A DNA stretch of 64,000 nt from Byssothecium circinans. Taxonomy: Eukaryota; Ascomycota; Dothideomycetes; Pleosporales; Massarinaceae. The stretch is taken from the NCBI GenBank assembly GCA_010015675.1, contig ML977009.1, positions 302,564 through 366,563 on the forward strand, read 5' to 3'. The notes beneath the pieces are model-generated. The model did no database searches and was not told the origin of the DNA. It saw only the letters and a program-made list of their open reading frames with translations. This document shows, piece by piece, positions 59,422 to 64,000 of the stretch. The position numbers were made by a program, and so were the translations under genes. Positions within the stretch are counted from its first letter, which is position 1, and the number at the start of each line of letters is the position of its first letter.

Positions 59422-60796
59422 ATGCTTCGCTCCATTGCCCTCGCTGTCCCTCTCGTTAATTCGCTCGTTACAGCGTATTCTTTCGATCCTCTCCAGCACC
59501 TTGCTGGCATTGCTCCAACTTGGGAGCCCGAAGACCCTCCACTCGACCCTAAGCCAGCTCAGGGCTGCAATGTCACTCGCGCGACCTACCTCGTGCGCCA
59601 TGCCGCCATCTACGCAAACGACTTCGATTTCGAAGAGTACATCGAGCCCTTTACCGACAAGCTGAAGAACACAACGGTCGACTGGAGCAGGGCCGGCCCG
59701 CTGCGCTTCCTCTCCACATGGAAGACGCCAATCTCAGATGAGGAACTAGAGGACCTCACCAAGATTGGCCAGCTGGAATCATACAAGTTGGGCGTGGATG
59801 TGAGCCTGCGATACCCGGCGCTCAAAAAGCCCAACAAGGTGTGGACGTCGACGGCAGAGCGCACAACTCTCAGTGCCGCGTCCTTTATTGATGGGCTGTC
59901 GAGAAGCAATGAGACGCAGAGCATTCCGGTGCCAGAGAGCAAGGCAGAGGGTGCCGACTCGCTCACGCCGTACAAGGGCTGCCCCAAGTACAGCTCGTCG
60001 TATGGAAGCGAGCAGTCGTCGGTAAGCACAAGTCCACTGCATGCGGTTTTCAAATCACTAACCCCTCCAGCAATACAAAGAGAAATACACGAAACCTATC
60101 GTCGGCCGCTTCCACGACCTCGCCCCCGGCTTCAATTTTACTGAAGACGACATCGTCGGCATGCAACAACTCTGCGGTTATGAGACTGTCATCCGCGGCT
60201 CCTCGCCGTTCTGCGATCTCGACGTCTTCTCCCCCAACGAGTGGCTCGACTTTGAATACATGAATGACATCCAATACTTCTATAATGCTGGGTATGCGAA
60301 CCCGATCTCCGGCGTTCTCGGCTTCCCATGGGTGAATGCTTCGGCTGGCCTGCTGTCGGCAGACGATGCGAAGCAGGACATCTACGTGTCCTTCACCCAT
60401 CGCGAATTGCCTCCAGCTGTCATCGTTGCCATGGGTCTCTTCAACAACTCCGCATACTCCGGTACCAACAACCCGAACGCGACGATGCCTTTGAAGACCC
60501 AGAACTATGGTCGTGCGTGGAGGTCCTCCGCCATTCTGCCTTTCCTCTCCAACATCGCTGTCGAGAAGATGTCGTGCGAAAGCTACGGCTTCGACTCGGG
60601 CGACTACATCAGGGTATTGGTGAACTCCAGCCCACAACCACTGCTCGACTGCAACGACGGGCCTGGTGAGAGTTGCGCAGCTTCAAAGTTTCAAGAGTGG
60701 GTTGCAAGCAGAGGAGAGCTCTTTGGGAGCTTTACAGAGAAGTGTCAGCCCGAGTACACCAACTCGACAGACGTCATGACGATTTACGACCAGTAA
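59422..60796 (+). CDS. secreted histidine acid phosphatase
   Basis: Two exons, 59,422-60,021 and 60,071-60,796, are joined by a 49-nt intron (GTAAGC...CAG with cactaac). The protein has 441 residues. The ATG in caccATGc is chosen because no ATG lies upstream in frame. MLRSIALAVPLVNSLVTAYS is a typical signal peptide. The phosphohistidine motif is YLVRHAAIYANDF (residues about 58-70), and the proton-donor region near the middle of the C-terminal half is SFTHRELPPAV, where HD/HE is expected. Several N-glycosylation sites (NVT, NTT, NET, NFT, NNS) and spaced Cys suit a secreted enzyme. The family (histidine phosphatase clade 2, phytase/acid phosphatase) releases phosphate from phosphate esters outside the cell. 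The substrate is not readable. No fault was seen; it is probably phosphate-regulated. Confidence 0.92.
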
Positions 60797-61275
60797 AAAT
60801 ATGTATAATAGTTCTGTACAGTAATAGCATAGCATCGGCGTTGATACTCATTCCATACAAGTACTAGTTTATTCTGGCATTCACCCCTCTCTCATCGGCC
60901 AACCCCAACCCCTGAACGCAACCACATGATTCCAGCCTCGGCATACATTTGAACATCGCGATCGTGTTGCCGGGTTAGACGCGCTGTTAATGATCGACGC
61001 GCATCGTCGTTCCGAGAGGATCCGATAATGTGTTTATTGATTTGACAAAAATCGCACCAACCGAATTTCATATTCGCTGGTGCATCGCACCTCGCGAGCG
61101 CGAAAACTTTTCACTGCTGTTGCGCACACTTTTCAACGACATCCGGAGGCCTGTGATTATGTGAAAAGAAAGAGGAGGACTTTGAGAAATTTGGGGCTGC
61201 TCGGCGAATCAACGTTGCACTGGGCAATTTTTTGACAGCTGTGTGACGCATCCAAAAGCTTGTCGGACGCCCGCC
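60797..61275. other. intergenic between phosphatase and PAQR genes
   Basis: No gene. The 3' side of the phosphatase has AT-rich tracts (aaaaatatgtataatag) likely to include the polyadenylation region. No TATA box is evident before the PAQR gene. Confidence 0.5.
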
Positions 61276-62277
61276 ATGGCCTCCCTAGCCATCGCTCTCC
61301 GCCTCCCACTGCTCCTCTTCCGCAAACCACGCAACCACAAGCACAACCGCAAATCATCGCACTCAAAAGACAGTGATGACCAGGATCGTGAAAGCCATGA
61401 GCGCCCACGCCTCTGCAACTACCACGAACTCCCAGAATGGTACCGCCATCAGGAATCGCCCTACATCGTCACCAACTACCGGCCTCCATCCAACAGCTAC
61501 CATTCCTGCATCCACTCGTTAACATACCTGCACAATGAGACGATGAATGTATGGACGCACCTACTCCCCGCCATCACACTAGCCCTCGCCCTACCGCTAC
61601 TCCAAATCAACATCTCGCGGATCTACGCAGACGCGCCATGGATGGACCGCTTCATGCTCACCCTGACACCAATGGCCGCTCTCCTCACCTTCTCCCTCTC
61701 AAGCACCTACCACACTCTAAACAACCACTCCGCCCTCGTAAGCTCGAGCTGTCTCCTCATGGACTTCGCGGGAATCCTCGTCCTCATCCTCTGCTCCTTC
61801 ATCTCAGGCATATACGTCGGTTTCTACGGCTACCCCTTCGAGCGAAAACTGTACTGGACAATGATCGCCCTCTTAACACTAACTTCCACCCTCCTAGTTC
61901 TGCACCCGCGTCTCCAAGGCCCGAAGTTCCGCCCCCATCGTACCTCCGCCTTCGTCCTCACCGTGCTCTCTGGCCTCGCGCCGACGTTCCACGGCATGTA
62001 CGTGCACGGCATCCGCAAGGGCTTCCACGAGTGCGGGGTTAAATGGTGGCTTCTAGAGGGCATCTGTTACGGTATCGGGGTACTTTTTTTCACGAGCAGG
62101 TTCCCGGAACGCTGGGGCTGGAGTGAGACGGGTGGCGATGGGATGTGGTTCCGGAGGGCGAGGTTTGATGTCTTTGGAGGGAGTCATCAGGTTTTTCACA
62201 TTTGTGTTGTGCTGGGCGCGGCGTGCCATTGTTGGGGGGTGTGGAGTGCTTGGGGGTTTGCCGTTAGGGGTTCCTGA
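61276..62277 (+). CDS. PAQR / haemolysin III family membrane protein
   Basis: Intronless, 333 residues from the ATG in gccATGg; 11 further codons upstream lack an ATG. A basic His/Ser/Lys-rich N-terminus precedes YIVTNYRPPSNSYHSCIHSL and the family hallmark HNETMNVWTHLLP. Next come the metal motif SSTYHTLNNHS, MDFAGILVLILCSFISGIYV, and near the end GGSHQVFHICVVLGAACH with the two metal-binding His (HxxxH). Seven hydrophobic spans fit the seven-TM PAQR fold (yeast Izh proteins, adiponectin receptors). Members are zinc-dependent hydrolases or receptors linked to sterol, sphingolipid and zinc homeostasis. The ligand here is unknown. The gene looks intact and is unrelated to its neighbours. Confidence 0.92.
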   Translation: MASLAIALRLPLLLFRKPRNHKHNRKSSHSKDSDDQDRESHERPRLCNYHELPEWYRHQESPYIVTNYRPPSNSYHSCIHSLTYLHNETMNVWTHLLPAITLALALPLLQINISRIYADAPWMDRFMLTLTPMAALLTFSLSSTYHTLNNHSALVSSSCLLMDFAGILVLILCSFISGIYVGFYGYPFERKLYWTMIALLTLTSTLLVLHPRLQGPKFRPHRTSAFVLTVLSGLAPTFHGMYVHGIRKGFHECGVKWWLLEGICYGIGVLFFTSRFPERWGWSETGGDGMWFRRARFDVFGGSHQVFHICVVLGAACHCWGVWSAWGFAVRGS

Positions 62278-62893
62278 GGCGAAGGGGGAGAGGCGAAGTG
62301 CGTGGTGGAAAGGAGGGGGGCATCATTTGGTCGGATGGGGGGTGTGGATATGGTATGGATATGGATGAAGATTTAATCATGTGGTAATGCTTAATGAATG
62401 GAAAGGGTTCATGTTCTAATGGGGGTTTGTTGTGGGTTTGTGAAGAGCGTTCTTGGAGTGGAGACTGGCTGGCGCAGCTTCCCAGTTCTGTTTCGTTGCT
62501 CCCGTCCGTCCTCTAACCAGAGACTTCAGTGACTTCACCACCGCCACTGCAACTGCCACCGTCGTCATCATCGATCGCTAACTACTCTCTGTTTCCATCA
62601 CGTCTAGCACCTGACCCCCTCGACTACTTGCTCACTTCCAGTTCCCGCTGCCACGTGTCTCCCGCAATGCCCGAAAGCCCCAACATGACGCTTGTGAGTT
62701 GGAATCGCGGAGGCAAACATTAATGCACGAGAACACAATTCGAGCCATACGGCTCAGTAACGACGTTAACAATACACGAGTTTAGATCTTGTGAGCTGGG
62801 CTTGCGGGTTCTGGGCCGGTCGTTTGGACATGTGGGAGGGGGTTGAGAAGCGCCTGTGATGGGTGGCAAGCGGGTTTATAGAGAAAGGTTGAG
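62278..62893. other. intergenic, downstream of PAQR gene
   Basis: G-rich just after the stop codon (ggggtgtggatatggt), then a C-rich stretch at 62,510-62,660 with short open frames that lack protein features. Confidence 0.5.
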
Positions 62894-62900
62894 TATAAAA
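62894..62900 (+). promoter_or_regulatory. TATA box of the 62,995 gene
   Basis: tataaaa lies 101 bp before the ATG at 62,995, followed by a C/T-containing leader. A good core promoter match. Confidence 0.6.
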
Positions 62901-62994
62901 GTAGGATGTGAGGCGCTAACTTGGGAGAAGTAAATCCAGCATAGTTGTCTGGTCTAGTTTTTGAAGAGTACGAGCTTCTTTCACATTCAACAAC

Positions 62995-63495
62995 ATGGAT
63001 TTCGATCTAGTTCCCGTTTTCCGCCAGGAGACCAAGGTTCTAGCCTTCGCAAAACACCAGACCATTGGCCTCTCCAGTGATGAAGCTCTTGAAAAGTTGA
63101 AGGCATTTCTTTGCGGCCTTCAAGTTCAATACGGTCAAACCCAGGATGCTTCGGATGCACAGCTTCAGTCCCAAGGCTCACTTCGCATACGCAAGATTCG
63201 CGATCTCAAGTCGAACAGTGAGGTCGGCCAAGTCATGGTCAACGGAGCTGGGAAGCACGTCACTGTCAGGCGGCATATGCGCGATCGTAAGTCCTGCTAT
63301 TCTCACATGCTCAAAAGCCAACCATACACAGACGGGATCCTCTTGGACTCAACAGACGCGCATTTCCCCTTGGCAGATATTGGATTCAAGAAACCTTTCT
63401 GGGTACCCTTAGACGTTCTCATAATCCCTGCTAGGCAGTTCTTGAAGAAGACTAGTGTGCATCAAGAAGGAGCAATCATCACCACTAGTACTTAT
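62995..63495 (+). CDS. unrecognised gene, 3' end runs into RIPed DNA
   Basis: The ATG in caacATGg starts MDFDLVPVFRQETKVLAFAK. A probable 45-nt intron (63,287-63,331, gtaagt...acag) is a multiple of three, so the frame is open whether or not it is spliced. The second exon reads GILLDSTDAHFPLADIGFKK and PFWVPLDVLIIPARQFLKKT. At 63,496 a strong donor (gtaagtatag) coincides with the return of AT-rich sequence. If that donor is not used the frame ends at 63,516. The rest of the gene may have been lost or RIPed. Features: an acidic/Gln-rich middle (QTQDASDAQLQSQ) and a basic stretch (RIRKIRDLK). No signal peptide, membrane span or family was recognised. Confidence 0.55.
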
Positions 63496-64000
63496 GTAAG
63501 TATAGTAGGGTATTAATATAAGGAAAAAATATAATAAGAATAAGGCACACTAGCCTTAGAACTTAAATAACTTTAAATAAATAATTACGTAACTAGAGTA
63601 GATTAACCTATATCTAATAGAAAAAAATTTATATTAAACCTTAACACTTTAGTAACTAACGTAAAGCACCACCGAACCGCGCACACCACCGAACCGCGCA
63701 GAAATGCTTGGCGGAAAATCAAATATTCAACCCTTAATAACAATTTAAATAATAGAGCTATTAAGCTGAAATTTTAAATACAGCTATATATAATATAGAT
63801 CTAAAAGGTTATAAAAGAATATTCTAGGATTTCTAATATCTTAGTAAGCTATATAAGTATAGAGAATAGTAGGGTCGCTTAAGCTTTATACCCTATAACA
63901 CCTAATAAACTAGCTTAATAAATTATAATAACTTTAGAGCTAGTTTATATATATATAATACACCTATTAGCACTAAAATTATAGCGTGCAGCCTAGACCT
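63496..64000. other. RIP-like AT-rich block, right flank
   Basis: TpA-dense sequence like that of 1-49,540, with no open frame. It contains one GC-rich tandem repeat (63,667-63,700) and otherwise nothing recognisable before the window ends. Confidence 0.75.
63667..63700. repeat. 17-bp tandem duplication, GC-rich
   Basis: Two exact copies of caccaccgaaccgcgca stand in AT-rich surroundings and keep their CpA sites. It may be the terminal repeat of a DNA transposon that continues outside the window; no inverted partner lies inside it. Confidence 0.7.

Noticed and set aside
60050..60637. 195-codon reverse frame
   Set aside because: Antisense to phosphatase exon 2; the forward frame has the family motifs.
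61551..62042. 163-codon forward frame
   Set aside because: Pro/His/Arg-rich out-of-frame shadow of the PAQR gene.
1..64000. tRNA or rRNA genes
   Set aside because: While reading I noticed no tRNA-like cloverleaf with A/B boxes and no conserved rRNA core sequence. A dedicated scan was not possible.

Overview
The window looks like a filamentous ascomycete (Pezizomycotina) chromosome. Introns are 45-100 nt with GT...AG ends and CTGAC/CTAAC-type branch sites. There are Fot1/pogo and Ty3/Gypsy transposons, a fungal DHA2-type transporter and a fungal O-methyltransferase, and a very large block carries the mark of repeat-induced point mutation (RIP). I cannot name the species.

Positions 1 to about 49,540 are AT-rich and depleted in CpA/TpG, with TpA enriched (ctag, taa, tag everywhere) while CpG survives. 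No open gene remains there. When TAG/TAA are read as former Gln/Trp codons, several long frames are still continuous: a Fot1-like transposon with TIRs and TA target duplication (15,105-16,973); a long fungal gene of unknown role (17,640-19,269, minus); an internally repeated protein (24,799-25,818); an APH-type phosphotransferase (27,088-27,760, minus); a second Fot1-like transposase (31,793-33,725); a complete Gypsy element with two 462-bp LTRs (34,238-41,640); a BCS1-like AAA ATPase (42,640-44,070); and a C2H2 zinc-finger protein whose upstream part may be related to the DUF3435 recombinases of giant fungal transposons (45,593-48,130, minus). The block therefore holds decayed accessory genes as well as transposons, all silenced by the same C-to-T process.

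Positions about 49,760 to 63,495 form a GC-richer gene island. In order it holds: an O-methyltransferase pseudogene with three recognisable exons and a one-base frameshift; an intact 543-residue DHA2-type MFS transporter; a stretch of broken or unrecognised genes (about 53.4-59.0 kb) with a MITE-like inverted repeat, a duplicated fragment and a 93-bp-arm hairpin; an intact secreted histidine acid phosphatase; an intact PAQR (adiponectin receptor/haemolysin III) membrane protein; and an unrecognised gene whose 3' end runs into the next AT-rich block. The methyltransferase-transporter pair resembles the edge of a secondary-metabolite cluster whose tailoring enzyme has died. The phosphatase and PAQR gene look like ordinary single-copy genes.

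From about 63,500 to the end the RIP-like composition returns, so the island is flanked by repeats on both sides. All exon joins, readings through stops and family assignments were made by eye.
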